The notes: generated by a model from the letters alone, not told the origin. A stretch of DNA of 64,000 nucleotides from Microcella alkaliphila (GCF_004216855.1 NZ_SGXT01000013.1:186001-250000), one strand, 5' to 3'. Shown: positions 8,890 through 17,840, counted from the stretch's first letter. Translations and numbers: made by a program.

Positions 8890-9900
8890 GTGGTGACCAC
8901 CGAAACCGGAACCCTGTTCCTGCACCCCGACCGCAACCTCGCCATGGAGCTGGTGCGCGCGACCGAGGCGGCCGCGATCCGCTCGGCCCCCTACATCGGC
9001 CGCGGCGACAAGAACGCGGCCGACGGCGCGGCGGTGGATGCGATGCGCAAATTCTTGGGGACGGTCAACTTCACGGGCGTCGTCGTCATCGGTGAGGGCG
9101 AGAAAGACAATGCCCCCATGCTGTTCAACGGCGAGCAGGTCGGCACCGGCAACGGCCCCATGTGCGACATCGCCGTCGACCCGATCGATGGCACGTCGCT
9201 GACGGCGGCCGGGCGCAGCCACGCGATCTCGATGATCGCGGTCGCCGATCGGGGAACCATGCTGGACGCCTCCAGCGTGTTCTACATGGACAAGATCGTC
9301 ACGGGGCACGAGGGAATCGGCGTCGTCGACATCCGCCAATCGGTCGGCGAGAACATTCGAGCCCTCGCCGCGGCGAAGGGCAAGCGTGTCGATCAGATGC
9401 GCATCGCCGTGCTCGACCGGCCGCGCCATCAGGGTCTGATCGACGAGATCCGCGAGGCGGGCGCCGGTACGCGCCTCATCCTCGACGGTGACGTTGCCGC
9501 GGGCATCAACGCCGCGCGTCACGACACCCGCATCGACATGGCGATCGGCACGGGTGGCAGCCCCGAGGGCGTTGCGACGGCCTGCGCGGTGAAGGCGCTC
9601 GGCGGCTTCATTCAGGGCCGCCTCGCGCCGGGCTCCGACGAGGAACGCGAGAAGGGTGCCGCGGCCGGCCTGAAGTTCGACCACGTCTACGAAGCGAACG
9701 AGCTCGTGAGCAGCGACAACACCTTCTTCGTTGCGACCGGTGTCACCGACGGCGAGCTGGTGCGCGGCGTGCTGCGCGACGGCCCGATGATCCGCACCGA
9801 GTCGATCGTGCTGCGCTCACGCTCGGGAACCATCCGCCGCGTGGTCGCCGACCACCAGGTTTCGAAGTGGCTCGACGAGAATGAGGTACTCGGGCTGTAG
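8890..9900 (+). CDS. glpX: class II fructose-1,6-bisphosphatase
   Basis: Hydrolyses fructose-1,6-bisphosphate to fructose-6-phosphate, the committed gluconeogenic step. The lithium-sensitive phosphatase motif VDPIDGTSL carries the metal-binding aspartates; further family blocks are PYIGRGDKNAADGAAVDAM, VVIGEGEKDNAPML and the C-terminal DMAIGTGGSPEGV. Length 336 is normal for actinobacterial GlpX. The GTG start at 8890 is chosen because GAGAGAAGGA lies just upstream and because the protein then begins close to the conserved LVRATEAAA block. It is divergent from fba. Confidence 0.96.
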   Translation: MVTTETGTLFLHPDRNLAMELVRATEAAAIRSAPYIGRGDKNAADGAAVDAMRKFLGTVNFTGVVVIGEGEKDNAPMLFNGEQVGTGNGPMCDIAVDPIDGTSLTAAGRSHAISMIAVADRGTMLDASSVFYMDKIVTGHEGIGVVDIRQSVGENIRALAAAKGKRVDQMRIAVLDRPRHQGLIDEIREAGAGTRLILDGDVAAGINAARHDTRIDMAIGTGGSPEGVATACAVKALGGFIQGRLAPGSDEEREKGAAAGLKFDHVYEANELVSSDNTFFVATGVTDGELVRGVLRDGPMIRTESIVLRSRSGTIRRVVADHQVSKWLDENEVLGL

Positions 9901-9922
9901 TTCAGTTCGGATCCGCGCGACG

Positions 9923-10195
9923 CTAGGCCGCGTCGTCACCCGGCGGGTTCTGCAGCACTGAGATGATGTTGCCGGCCGGGTCGGTGAACCACGCGATGTC
10001 GGGGCCCCGCCCCGCTGCGATTCCCCGGGAGATGCCGCGTGCATCCTGGTCGAGGCCGCCGCCCGGCAGGTCGATAGTGAGCTGGCCCATGTCGGCGTAT
10101 CCGACGTCGAGGCCGAGAACGCGACCGTAGAAGTCGTGCGCGGCGTCGACGTCGCGAACGGCGAAACCGGCGAAGGCGAAGCGCGTGGCGATCAT
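9923..10195 (-). CDS. VOC (glyoxalase-fold) protein, apparently internally shortened
   Basis: Only 90 residues. The N-terminal half ([26 protein letters not shown] then [12 protein letters not shown]) and the C-terminal end ([29 protein letters not shown]) are both typical of a common actinobacterial VOC family whose members run about 120-130 residues. From memory of that family, around 35-45 residues of the middle strand-helix region between LPGGG and DxxGI are missing with the frame kept. The metal-site glutamate usually found in the missing part is lost. It may be a recent pseudogene that still translates, or a shortened form that needs a partner. Confidence 0.65.
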   Translation of the reverse strand: MIATRFAFAGFAVRDVDAAHDFYGRVLGLDVGYADMGQLTIDLPGGGLDQDARGISRGIAAGRGPDIAWFTDPAGNIISVLQNPPGDDAA

Positions 10196-10242
10196 GTCGC
10201 GACGCTACTCCGCCTCCGCCGGTCAGGCTAGAGGCTGGTGCG

Positions 10243-11211
10243 CTACAGCAGGCTCGGGATCTTCTGCTCTTCGGCCGTGTTGGCACGGCGGAACCAGAAC
10301 GTCACGAAGGTGGCGATGATCACGATGAACAGCGAGTACAGCGCCGGCACGATCAGGATCAGGCCGATCTCGGGGGTGCCCGAGAAGGTCAGGATCACGA
10401 TCGCGATAGCCAGCGGCCCGTTTTGGATGCCCGTCTCGAGGCCGATCGTGCGCGCGTTCGCCGGGTGCAGGCGGATCGCTCGCGCGATGAAGTAGGCCAC
10501 GAAGATGCCCACGAGTCCGAGCCCGATCGCCACCGTGTAGGTCTGCCACGGGGTGGAGGTCAGCAGCGCCCAGTTGCGCGGCACCCACGTCGCCATGAGG
10601 AACACGATGAAGAACAGGCCGAAGAACCCGCCCAGCAGTTCCATGAACGCGCCGACATTGGCGCTGTAGCGCCGGAGGATCATGCCCGCGACGACGGGGA
10701 TGAGTAGCGTCGCGAGCGTCACCACGATGTTGACGATCGGGATCTGCAGGTCGGTCTCCTCCGTGAACACGAAGCCGCCGTAGAAGGCGAGCACGAGCGG
10801 CGTCATGAGAATCGCCCACAGCGTCGAATTCGTCGTCATGATGACGCTGAGCGCGAGGTTGCCCTTCGAGAAGTACGTGAAGATGTTCGACGTCGTGCCG
10901 GCGGGTACGCAGCCCATCAGCAGGGCACCCAGGGCGACGGGCCCCGCGTACTCCCGCGGCAGTTGGAACAACAGCGTGATGACGAGCACGTAGGCCAGCA
11001 GCGGCATGATGCCGAACTGGGTGACGAAGCCGATGATCAGCCCGTACGGTCGGCGCAGCGCCGACTTGAAGTCACGCGGCGTGAGCCCGGCGCCGAGGCC
11101 GAACATGATGACGAAGACGAGTCCGACGAGCAGTGCCTGCTCGAACGGGGTGACGACGTCTTGCTCGTTGACGACCGTCGTCGAGAGGCTTAAGAAGGAT
11201 GCGGCGATCAC
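10243..11211 (-). CDS. bile acid:sodium symporter (BASS) family transporter
   Basis: A 322-residue membrane protein with about nine to ten hydrophobic segments. The pattern MFGLGAGLTPRDF near the N-terminus, the sodium-site region GCVPAGTTSNIFTYFSKGNLALSV and the second crossover region GLETGIQNGPLAIAI are hallmarks of the BASS superfamily. Members import organic anions with sodium. The GTG start overlaps the stop of the acyl-CoA ligase gene by 4 bases (GTGA), so the two are co-translated. The pairing suggests uptake of a carboxylic acid that the ligase then activates; the substrate is unknown. Confidence 0.88.
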   Translation of the reverse strand: MIAASFLSLSTTVVNEQDVVTPFEQALLVGLVFVIMFGLGAGLTPRDFKSALRRPYGLIIGFVTQFGIMPLLAYVLVITLLFQLPREYAGPVALGALLMGCVPAGTTSNIFTYFSKGNLALSVIMTTNSTLWAILMTPLVLAFYGGFVFTEETDLQIPIVNIVVTLATLLIPVVAGMILRRYSANVGAFMELLGGFFGLFFIVFLMATWVPRNWALLTSTPWQTYTVAIGLGLVGIFVAYFIARAIRLHPANARTIGLETGIQNGPLAIAIVILTFSGTPEIGLILIVPALYSLFIVIIATFVTFWFRRANTAEEQKIPSLL

Positions 11212-12944
11212 GACAGCTCCCTTCCTTGCGTCTCGATACTGGCCGTTTCGCTCGTGACCGCTTCGGCCCGCAGCTCGCGGCGGAGGATCTTGCCGATCGG
11301 GCTCTTCGGCAGTTCGTCGACGAAGCGCACCGACTTCGGCACCTTGTAGGCGGCCAGTGACTCGCGGCAGTGCGCGATGATCTCGGCTTCCGTCGGGCGG
11401 GGGTCGTTCGCAACGACGTAGGCGCGGACGGCCTCCCCGGTCTTGTCGTCGGGGATGCCGACGACGCCGACCTCGTTGACGCCGGGCATGGAGGCGATGC
11501 GCTCTTCGACCTCGTTGGGGAAGACGTTGAAGCCCGAGACGAGCACCATGTCTTTCTTGCGGTCGACAATCGTGAAGTAACCGTCGGCGTCCATTTCGGC
11601 AATGTCGCCGGTGCGGAACCAGCCGTCGAGCATGGCGTTCGCGGTCTCGTCGTCGCGCTGCCAGTAGCCCTTCATGATCTGCGGGCCGCGGGCGACGATC
11701 TCGCCGGGCTCTCCGACGCCGGCGTCGGTGCCGTCGTCTTTCACGCAGCGCACGTCGGTCGAGGGCACCGGAATGCCGATGGTGCCGTCTTTCACCTCGC
11801 CGCCGAAGGGGTTGAAGGTGAGCACGGGTGAGGTCTCGGTGAGCCCGTAGCCTTCGACGATCGGGGTGCCCGTGACCTCGCGCCAGCGCTCCGCAACCGA
11901 CTCGTGCAGAGCCATGCCGCCGGCGGCCGAGCCGATCAGGTGCTTCGGCGGGTGCTCGACGAACCAGCGTTCGTTGAGCAGGGCGTTGAAGAGCGTGTTC
12001 ACGCCTGTGGTCCAGGTGATTTTGTAGTTCTCGAACGCGCGCTTCAGGTTGCTCGGTGGTCGCGGAGACGGCACGAGAATGTTGCGCGCGCCCATGTGGT
12101 AGAAGCCGATCAGGTTCACCGTGAAGGCGAAAATGTGGTACAGCGGCAGCGCCGTCAAAACGATCTCTTTGCCGGGGCGAATACTCTCGCCGAGCATCTG
12201 CAGCACCTGCATCGTGTTCGACACGAGGTTGCCGTGCGTCAGCATGGCGCCCTTCGACACACCCGTCGTGCCACCGGTGTACTGCAGGGCGGCGATCGAT
12301 TCGAGGTCGACCCCGTCGAGGTAGCTGGAGCTGCGCCCCATGAGTTCGCGGCCGCGCGACAGCGCGGTTTGGAAGGACGTGTGCTCGACCTCGATCTTCG
12401 GCAACGACCGGTTCCAGTACTTCTGCACGAGGCGAATGACGCCGGCGACGACCGGCGGGAAGAACTCGGCGATGCGGACGGTGACCACCGTCTGTATGCC
12501 GGTTGCCGACACCACCTCGGGCAGTCGGTCGGCAAACATGTCGATGATGACGAGAGCCTTCGCGCCCGAGTCACTGAACTGGTGTGTCATCTCGCTCGCG
12601 GTGTAGAGCGGGTTCGTGTTGACGAGCACGAGGCCGGCCTTGAAGATGCCGAACGCGACGATCGGGAAGGCGAGACAGTTCGGCATTTGGACGGCGACTC
12701 GGTCGCCCGCCTCGAGCGTGAGCTCCTCGCGCAGGTACGCAGCAAAGGCATCGGACAGCTCGTCGACCTGGTTGTAGGTCAGTGAGCCGTTCATGCCGTT
12801 CGGCATGCACTGCGTGAACGCGATCTGGTCACCGTAGTCGGTGGTCGCTTTCGACAGCAGGTCGGGCATGTGCCGGAAGGGGGTTGCGACGAGCTCATGC
12901 TCGACGCCGCTCGGATAGTGGGCGAGCCAGGGGCGTTGGGTCAT
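11208..12944 (-). CDS. long-chain fatty acid--CoA ligase (AMP-forming)
   Basis: Adenylates a carboxylic acid and transfers it to CoA. The 578-residue product has the AMP-binding P-loop YTGGTTGVSKGAMLTHGN, the A5 motif VEGYGLTETSPVLTFNP, the hinge YFTIVDRKKDMV and the catalytic lysine in LPKSPIGKILRREL. The ATG at 12944 is preferred over an upstream in-frame start because it gives the usual family N-terminus (MTQRPWLAHYPSGV) and has GAAAGA at the right distance. It is the first gene of a two-gene operon with the BASS transporter. The exact chain length is not readable; FadD-like in size and motifs. Confidence 0.93.
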   Translation of the reverse strand: MTQRPWLAHYPSGVEHELVATPFRHMPDLLSKATTDYGDQIAFTQCMPNGMNGSLTYNQVDELSDAFAAYLREELTLEAGDRVAVQMPNCLAFPIVAFGIFKAGLVLVNTNPLYTASEMTHQFSDSGAKALVIIDMFADRLPEVVSATGIQTVVTVRIAEFFPPVVAGVIRLVQKYWNRSLPKIEVEHTSFQTALSRGRELMGRSSSYLDGVDLESIAALQYTGGTTGVSKGAMLTHGNLVSNTMQVLQMLGESIRPGKEIVLTALPLYHIFAFTVNLIGFYHMGARNILVPSPRPPSNLKRAFENYKITWTTGVNTLFNALLNERWFVEHPPKHLIGSAAGGMALHESVAERWREVTGTPIVEGYGLTETSPVLTFNPFGGEVKDGTIGIPVPSTDVRCVKDDGTDAGVGEPGEIVARGPQIMKGYWQRDDETANAMLDGWFRTGDIAEMDADGYFTIVDRKKDMVLVSGFNVFPNEVEERIASMPGVNEVGVVGIPDDKTGEAVRAYVVANDPRPTEAEIIAHCRESLAAYKVPKSVRFVDELPKSPIGKILRRELRAEAVTSETASIETQGRELS

Positions 12945-13027
12945 CGTTGATCTTTCGCCAAGGGTGGACCCCGGCACCTCGTTGCACCAGGGATTGCCGC
13001 AATCCTAGCGACGGGCGCGAACGCGAC

Positions 13028-14359
13028 TCACTCGCCTCGCTGGTCGTCCACAGTCTCGAGCTCGCCCGTGGTCGACAGATTGTCGACAAGCTCCATCGCG
13101 GTGATTTCGCGCGGCCCCTCTTCGATGGATGCGAGCGGCCCGAGCACGGTCGACTCGTCGAGGCGCTGCAGCTTGCGCGCGCTCGGCAGCACCTGGCGTT
13201 CCATCGACCCGACGAAGCCGTTGTAGTTCTTGACCGTGCCCTCGATCGAGCGGCCGAGCTTTTCGATGTGCCCGGCAAGTGTGCCGAGGCGGCCGTACAG
13301 CTCGCGGCTGAGGTCGAACAGTTGCTTGGCATCTTCGGTCAGAACGTCTTGTTGCCACGAGAACGCGACAGTCTTCAGTACCGACCAGAGAGTGACGGGC
13401 GAGGCGAGGGCGACGCGCTTCGAGAAGGCGTAGTCCATGATCGCGGGGTCGGCCTCCATGGCGCTGGAGACGAGCGACTCGCTCGGGATGAAGGCGATGA
13501 CGAGCTCGGGGGAGGCGTCGAGCCCCGCCCAGTACGCCTTCGAACCGAGCGCGTCGATGTGCGAACGCACAGCCTTGACGTGCTGCTTCATGAGCGCCTC
13601 GCGCCGCGCGCCCTCGTCACCCGTGGCGGTGATCGCGATCTGGCTGGCCTCAAGGTAGGCGGTGAAGGGCACCTTTGCGTCCACCGCGATGTTCTTGCCG
13701 CCGGGAAGGTGAATGACCATGTCGGGGCGGCCCGCGCCCGCGTCGGAGCTGATGCTCGCCTGCGTGTCGAAGTCGACCCGCTCGATGAGGCCGGCGGCCT
13801 GAACAACGTTGCGCAGCTGGGTCTCGCCCCACACGCCGCGCACGCTGTTCGACCGCAGGGCGCTCGCGAGCGACTCGGCGGTGGCGCGCAGTCGCTCTTC
13901 CGATTCAGTGGCCGACTTCAACTGCTGCGTCAACTGCCCGTGCTGCTGGCTGCGCTGCGTTTCGAGCTCGGTCACCTTCGCCTGCATCGTGCGCAGTGTC
14001 TCTTGCACGGGGGTAAGCGCCTGCAGCACCTTGCTGTCGGCGCGCTCGCGCTCCTCGCGGGCGCGCTGCTCGGCCTGGGCGCGCTCGACGAACTCGCGGT
14101 GGGCTTGCTGCGCCTGCGTCACCTGCTCACGTAAGCCGTCGGCCGTGGCCGTAAGCCCCGCGAGCTCGGCGGTGAGCTCGGCCCGCACCGCGGCCTCCTC
14201 GGCGCGAAGCTGGGCGAGCGCTGCCTCGTGTCGCGCAGCGACCACGGCGGGATCGTCACCGGTGGGCGTTGCCCCGCGCCGACCCAGCAGGATGCCGGCG
14301 ACGGCACCGACGTTGAGGCCGAGGATGAGCCCGAGAGCGAGCGGTACGAGAAACTCCAT
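13028..14359 (-). CDS. rmuC: DNA recombination protein RmuC
   Basis: A 443-residue RmuC homologue. An N-terminal membrane anchor (residues 3-26) is followed by a long coiled coil (roughly 40-150) rich in Gln, Glu and Arg. A restriction-nuclease-like domain follows, with RGVWGETQLRNVVQAAGL, PDMVIHLPGGKNIAVDAKVPF and FIPSESLVSSAMEADP. RmuC limits inversions at short repeats and acts in DNA end processing; the VDAK element belongs to the nuclease core. It is divergent from the LysR gene with 66 bases between the starts. The membrane anchor is standard for the family. Confidence 0.94.
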   Translation of the reverse strand: MEFLVPLALGLILGLNVGAVAGILLGRRGATPTGDDPAVVAARHEAALAQLRAEEAAVRAELTAELAGLTATADGLREQVTQAQQAHREFVERAQAEQRAREERERADSKVLQALTPVQETLRTMQAKVTELETQRSQQHGQLTQQLKSATESEERLRATAESLASALRSNSVRGVWGETQLRNVVQAAGLIERVDFDTQASISSDAGAGRPDMVIHLPGGKNIAVDAKVPFTAYLEASQIAITATGDEGARREALMKQHVKAVRSHIDALGSKAYWAGLDASPELVIAFIPSESLVSSAMEADPAIMDYAFSKRVALASPVTLWSVLKTVAFSWQQDVLTEDAKQLFDLSRELYGRLGTLAGHIEKLGRSIEGTVKNYNGFVGSMERQVLPSARKLQRLDESTVLGPLASIEEGPREITAMELVDNLSTTGELETVDDQRGE

Positions 14360-14413
14360 GTCCTAACTCTCGCAGGCACCCCCGACATCGCGGCGTCGCC
14401 GGCACGCGCGCTG

Positions 14414-14419
14414 TAGGGT
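14414..14419 (+). promoter_or_regulatory. -10 box of the LysR gene, leaderless
   Basis: TAGGGT ends 6 bases before the ATG at 14426 with no ribosome binding site. Confidence 0.5.
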
Positions 14420-14425
14420 GGCGTC

Positions 14426-15340
14426 ATGTCGACCACGCCCGGACGCCCCGAGTTGAGCGCCGACGACTTGCGCGTCTTGCTCGCCGTCGCCCGTCTCGGC
14501 CGGCTGACCGCCGCCGCCGATCTTCTCGGCATCGACCACACCACGGTGCGTCGTCGACTCGACCGCCTCGAGGCGGCGCTCGGCGCGCGCGTACTCGACC
14601 GCGGTGTCGACGGCTGGCACCTCACGGGGCTCGGCCGCGATGTCGTAGAGCGTGCGGCGACCCTCGACGACGTGCTCGACCAGGTCGCGGCCATTGCCGA
14701 GGGCGACCACACGGTGCGCGGCACGGTGCGCGTGGCGGCGCCCGATGGCTTCGGCTCGCTCATCATCGCGCCGGCGCTCGCGGACGTGCGCTCCGAGCAT
14801 CCCGGAATCGCGGTCGAATTGGTGACCTCCACCCGACCGCTCAGCCTGCGGGGGTCGGGCTTCGACCTCGCCGTGACCATCGGCCAGGCGGCGGGTGCGC
14901 GGGTCACGGCCGAACCACTCACCGACTACGCGCTGCGGCTCTACGCGAGCCCTGACTACCTCGCGGCGCACCCGGCCGTTCGTGCCGTGGCCGACCTCGC
15001 CGGGCTCGAGCTGATCTTCTACGTTGACGCGCTGCTCACGGTGCAAGAGCTCGACCTCGCCCCCGTGCTCGGCGGGATGCGCACGGGGTTCGCCTCCACC
15101 AACGTGTTCGCGCAGCTAGAGGCGGTGCGGGCGGGCGCGGGCATCGGACTGTTGCACGCCTTCATGGCCGAGAACGATTCGCGTCTCGTGCCCGTGCTGC
15201 CCGACGAGGTCGAGTTCCGGCTGCGCTTCACCCTGTCGTCGCGGCCAGAAAGCCCTGCGGTCGGGGCCGTCGGGATCGTGCGGGATGCGCTGTTTCGGGC
15301 GGTCGAGAGCCGCCGCGCCGAGCTGCTACCGGGCGGCTGA
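14426..15340 (+). CDS. LysR-family transcriptional regulator
   Basis: A 304-residue regulator. The N-terminal winged helix (residues 10-70) reads LRVLLAVARLGRLTAAADLLGIDHTTVRRRLDRLEAALGARVLDR, with the recognition helix around DHTTVRRR. The rest is a periplasmic-binding-protein-like effector domain. It lies directly upstream of mmsA on the same strand, 146 bases apart, with an inverted repeat TCTGCGTT/AACGCAGA in the gap. A local role controlling mmsA is plausible but inferred from position; LysR regulators more often control divergent genes, which here would be rmuC. Confidence 0.92.
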   Translation: MSTTPGRPELSADDLRVLLAVARLGRLTAAADLLGIDHTTVRRRLDRLEAALGARVLDRGVDGWHLTGLGRDVVERAATLDDVLDQVAAIAEGDHTVRGTVRVAAPDGFGSLIIAPALADVRSEHPGIAVELVTSTRPLSLRGSGFDLAVTIGQAAGARVTAEPLTDYALRLYASPDYLAAHPAVRAVADLAGLELIFYVDALLTVQELDLAPVLGGMRTGFASTNVFAQLEAVRAGAGIGLLHAFMAENDSRLVPVLPDEVEFRLRFTLSSRPESPAVGAVGIVRDALFRAVESRRAELLPGG

Positions 15341-15380
15341 CGCGCCTATCCCGCGGACCGTGCGCAGCGCGCATCCCGAA

Positions 15381-15428
15381 TCTGCGTTTCTGCACAATGG
15401 ATGCGCGGGCTTGGCTCTTGAACGCAGA
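15381..15428. promoter_or_regulatory. inverted repeat upstream of mmsA, possible LysR operator
   Basis: TCTGCGTT at 15381-15388 is mirrored by AACGCAGA at 15421-15428, 59 bases before the mmsA start. The 32-base spacing is wide for one dimer site but fits two half-sites for a LysR tetramer. Confidence 0.35.
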
Positions 15429-15486
15429 ACCTGCGTGACCGAGACTGGCAGCAGCGCACCAGCGCCCGAGCCTTCGGAGAGAACCC

Positions 15487-16974
15487 ATGTCGATCGTCCA
15501 GCACTACGTCAACGGGGCCGCGTTCGCCGGCACCTCGACCCGCACCGCCCCCGTCTACAACCCGGCCCAGGGCGCCGTCGCCCGCGAGGTCGCGCTCGCG
15601 ACGAAGGCCGACCTCGACCTGGCCGTGGCCGCCGCGAAGAACGCGCTGCCCGGCTGGGCCGGCACGAGCCTCGCCAAGCGCCAGCAGATCATGTTCGCCT
15701 TCCGCGAGGCGATGAACGCCCGCAAGAACGAGCTCGCGGTGATCATCACCGCCGAGCACGGCAAGGTCACCTCCGACGCGCTCGGCGAGATCGCCCGCGG
15801 CATGGAGGTCATCGAGCTCGCCACCTCGCTGCCGCAACTAATGAAGGGCGGGTACAGCGAGTCGGTGTCGACCGGCGTCGACGTGTACTCGATCAAGCAG
15901 CCGGTGGGTGTGGTGGGCGTCATCAGCCCCTTTAACTTCCCGGCGATGGTGCCGCTGTGGTTTTTTCCGCTGGCGATAGCCGCCGGCAACACGGTTGTGC
16001 TGAAGCCGAGCGAGAAGGATCCCTCGGCCGCGATCTGGATGGCCGAGCTGTTCAGCGAGGTGGGCCTGCCCGCCGGCGTCTTCAATGTCGTCAACGGCGA
16101 CAAGGAGAGCGTCGACGCGCTGCTCGACAACCCCGATGTCGCCGCCATCAGCTTCGTCGGCTCGACGCCGATTGCGAAGTACATCTACGAGCGCGGCACC
16201 GCGAACGGCAAGCGCGTTCAGGCGCTCGGCGGGGCGAAAAACCACATGCTGGTGTTGCCCGACGCCGACCTCGACCTCGTCGCCGACTCGGCCGTCAACG
16301 CGGGCTTCGGCTCGGCCGGCGAGCGCTGCATGGCGATCTCGGTCGTCGTCGCCGTCGAGCCGGTCGCCGACGAGCTGATCGCCAAGGTGCGCGAGCGCAT
16401 GGCGACCCTGAAGGTCGGCGACGGCACCCGCAACTGCGACATGGGCCCGCTCATCACGAAGGAACACCGCGACAAGGTGGCCGGCTACCTCGATGTTGCC
16501 GAAGAGGACGGCGCGACGATCGTCGTCGACGGTCGCGGCATCGAGGTCGACGGCGCGGCCGACGGCTTCTGGCTCGGCCCCACCCTCATCGACAACGTGC
16601 CCACCACCTCGCGCGTCTACACCGAGGAGATCTTCGGCCCCGTGCTGTCGGTCGTGCGCGTCGCCTCATACGACGAGGGCCTCGCGCTCATCAACGCCTC
16701 GCGCTTCGGCAACGGCACGGCGATTTTCACCAACGACGGGGGAGCGGCCCGCCGCTTTCAGAACGAGGTCACCGTCGGCATGGTCGGCATCAACGTGCCG
16801 ATCCCGGTGCCGGTCGGCTACTACTCGTTCGGCGGCTGGAAGGACTCGCTGTTCGGCAACGCGAAGGCCTACGGCACGCAGGCGATCGGCTTCTTCACCC
16901 GTGAGAAGGCCGTCACCTCGCGCTGGCTCGACCCGAGCCACGGCGGCATCAACCTGGGCTTCCCGCAGAACTAG
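15487..16974 (+). CDS. mmsA: CoA-acylating methylmalonate-semialdehyde dehydrogenase
   Basis: Converts (methyl)malonate semialdehyde with NAD and CoA to propionyl- or acetyl-CoA, used in valine, beta-alanine and myo-inositol breakdown. The 495-residue product has the aldehyde dehydrogenase fold with TITAEHGKVTSDALGEI, the MMSDH signature ISPFNFPAMVPLWFFPLAIAAG, the catalytic glutamate region ALGGAKNH and the nucleophile in SAGERCMAIS. The C-terminal block VPVGYYSFGGWKDSLFG is also typical. GGAGAG precedes the ATG. No mmsB, aminotransferase or iol genes are adjacent, so the pathway served cannot be assigned. Confidence 0.95.
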   Translation: MSIVQHYVNGAAFAGTSTRTAPVYNPAQGAVAREVALATKADLDLAVAAAKNALPGWAGTSLAKRQQIMFAFREAMNARKNELAVIITAEHGKVTSDALGEIARGMEVIELATSLPQLMKGGYSESVSTGVDVYSIKQPVGVVGVISPFNFPAMVPLWFFPLAIAAGNTVVLKPSEKDPSAAIWMAELFSEVGLPAGVFNVVNGDKESVDALLDNPDVAAISFVGSTPIAKYIYERGTANGKRVQALGGAKNHMLVLPDADLDLVADSAVNAGFGSAGERCMAISVVVAVEPVADELIAKVRERMATLKVGDGTRNCDMGPLITKEHRDKVAGYLDVAEEDGATIVVDGRGIEVDGAADGFWLGPTLIDNVPTTSRVYTEEIFGPVLSVVRVASYDEGLALINASRFGNGTAIFTNDGGAARRFQNEVTVGMVGINVPIPVPVGYYSFGGWKDSLFGNAKAYGTQAIGFFTREKAVTSRWLDPSHGGINLGFPQN

Positions 16975-17042
16975 GCCGCGCCCGCCCGCGGCCCGCGCAC
17001 GCGCCGACGCGCCCACGGGCTCGCCCTTCACGTGCTCCCCAC

Positions 17043-17120
17043 GATTCAAGGAACTGCGCCCCCGCACCTCGGCGTGTCGGCCGCGACACGCCGGCCGTGG
17101 CGCGGGTTGTTCCTTGAAAC
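17043..17120. repeat. 78-bp palindromic intergenic element, copy 1
   Basis: The ends are near-perfect inverted repeats: GATTCAAGGA at 17043-17052 and TCCTTGAAAC at 17111-17120. Inside is a perfect 10-bp hairpin, CGGCGTGTCG at 17070-17079 and CGACACGCCG at 17084-17093 with loop GCCG. A second element of exactly the same length and related sequence, in reverse orientation, lies at 35807-35884. It sits between mmsA and the OsmC gene and may act as a terminator-like hairpin in either direction, or be a mobile miniature element. Confidence 0.75.
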
Positions 17121-17216
17121 GTGTCGAGGGTGACGGCGCATGACACCCTGTTACCCTGCGTGTCGCGGGGTGTCGCTGCGTTTCGGGGATGCTAGACGCG
17201 CGGTTGGTCGCGCAAC

Positions 17217-17222
17217 TAGCGT
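17217..17222 (+). promoter_or_regulatory. -10 box of the OsmC gene, leaderless
   Basis: TAGCGT ends 6 bases before the ATG at 17229; no ribosome binding site is present. Confidence 0.5.
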
Positions 17223-17228
17223 CCCCGC

Positions 17229-17840
17229 ATGACACCTCTCACTGACGCTCCCGCAACACCGTCCACCGCCTCGTCCGACGTGTCCGCGTCGACCGTTCCC
17301 GCGGCCCCCGCGATCCCGGCCGTCTCGATCAGCGAGCGTGCCGAGCGGCTCGCGAGCGCCGCATCCGCCTGGGGAGATCGCATCTCCGAGAACCCGGCGA
17401 CCGCGAACCTGACCTTCCGCGCCTCCGGCGTGGGCGTGGGTGCCGTCGCAAGCACCATTCGCGCCGGGAGGCACCGCGTTGTTGTCGACGAGCCGGCGGC
17501 GCTCGCCGGTGATGACGTTGCGGCGAGCCCCGTCGAGTACGCGCTCGCGGCGCTCATCTCGTGCCAGGTCGTCGTGTACCGGCTGTACGCTCAGGCGCTC
17601 GGCATCACGCTGCTGGACGTCGCCATCGAGGCCGAGGGTGACCTGGATGCGCGGCGCCTGTTCGGTTTCGACGAGTCGGTCCGCGCCGGCTTCAGCGACG
17701 TGCGCCTCGTTGTGACCCTGACTGGCCCCGAGTCGGAGGAGCGCTACCAGTACCTGCGCGACGTGGTCGACGCGCACTGCCCGGTGCTCGACCTGTTCCA
17801 GAACCCGACGCCCGTGTCGGTGACGGTGCGGAAGGGCTAA
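17229..17840 (+). CDS. OsmC-family protein
   Basis: A 203-residue protein of the OsmC/Ohr family. These proteins reduce organic or lipid hydroperoxides using two reactive cysteines. Both are visible: one in ALISCQVVVYRLYA and one in DVVDAHCPVLDLF, with the usual DEPAALAGDDVAASPVEYALAALISC lead-in. The N-terminal 50 residues are Ala/Thr/Ser rich and look disordered, making it longer than the roughly 140-residue family core. The gene is monocistronic and convergent with the exonuclease gene, 25 bases apart. Confidence 0.88.
   Translation: MTPLTDAPATPSTASSDVSASTVPAAPAIPAVSISERAERLASAASAWGDRISENPATANLTFRASGVGVGAVASTIRAGRHRVVVDEPAALAGDDVAASPVEYALAALISCQVVVYRLYAQALGITLLDVAIEAEGDLDARRLFGFDESVRAGFSDVRLVVTLTGPESEERYQYLRDVVDAHCPVLDLFQNPTPVSVTVRKG

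Noticed and set aside
17043-17120. Plain rho-independent terminator for mmsA
   Set aside because: There is no T-run on either strand, and the same 78-bp structure recurs elsewhere in the opposite orientation, so a repeat family explains it better.
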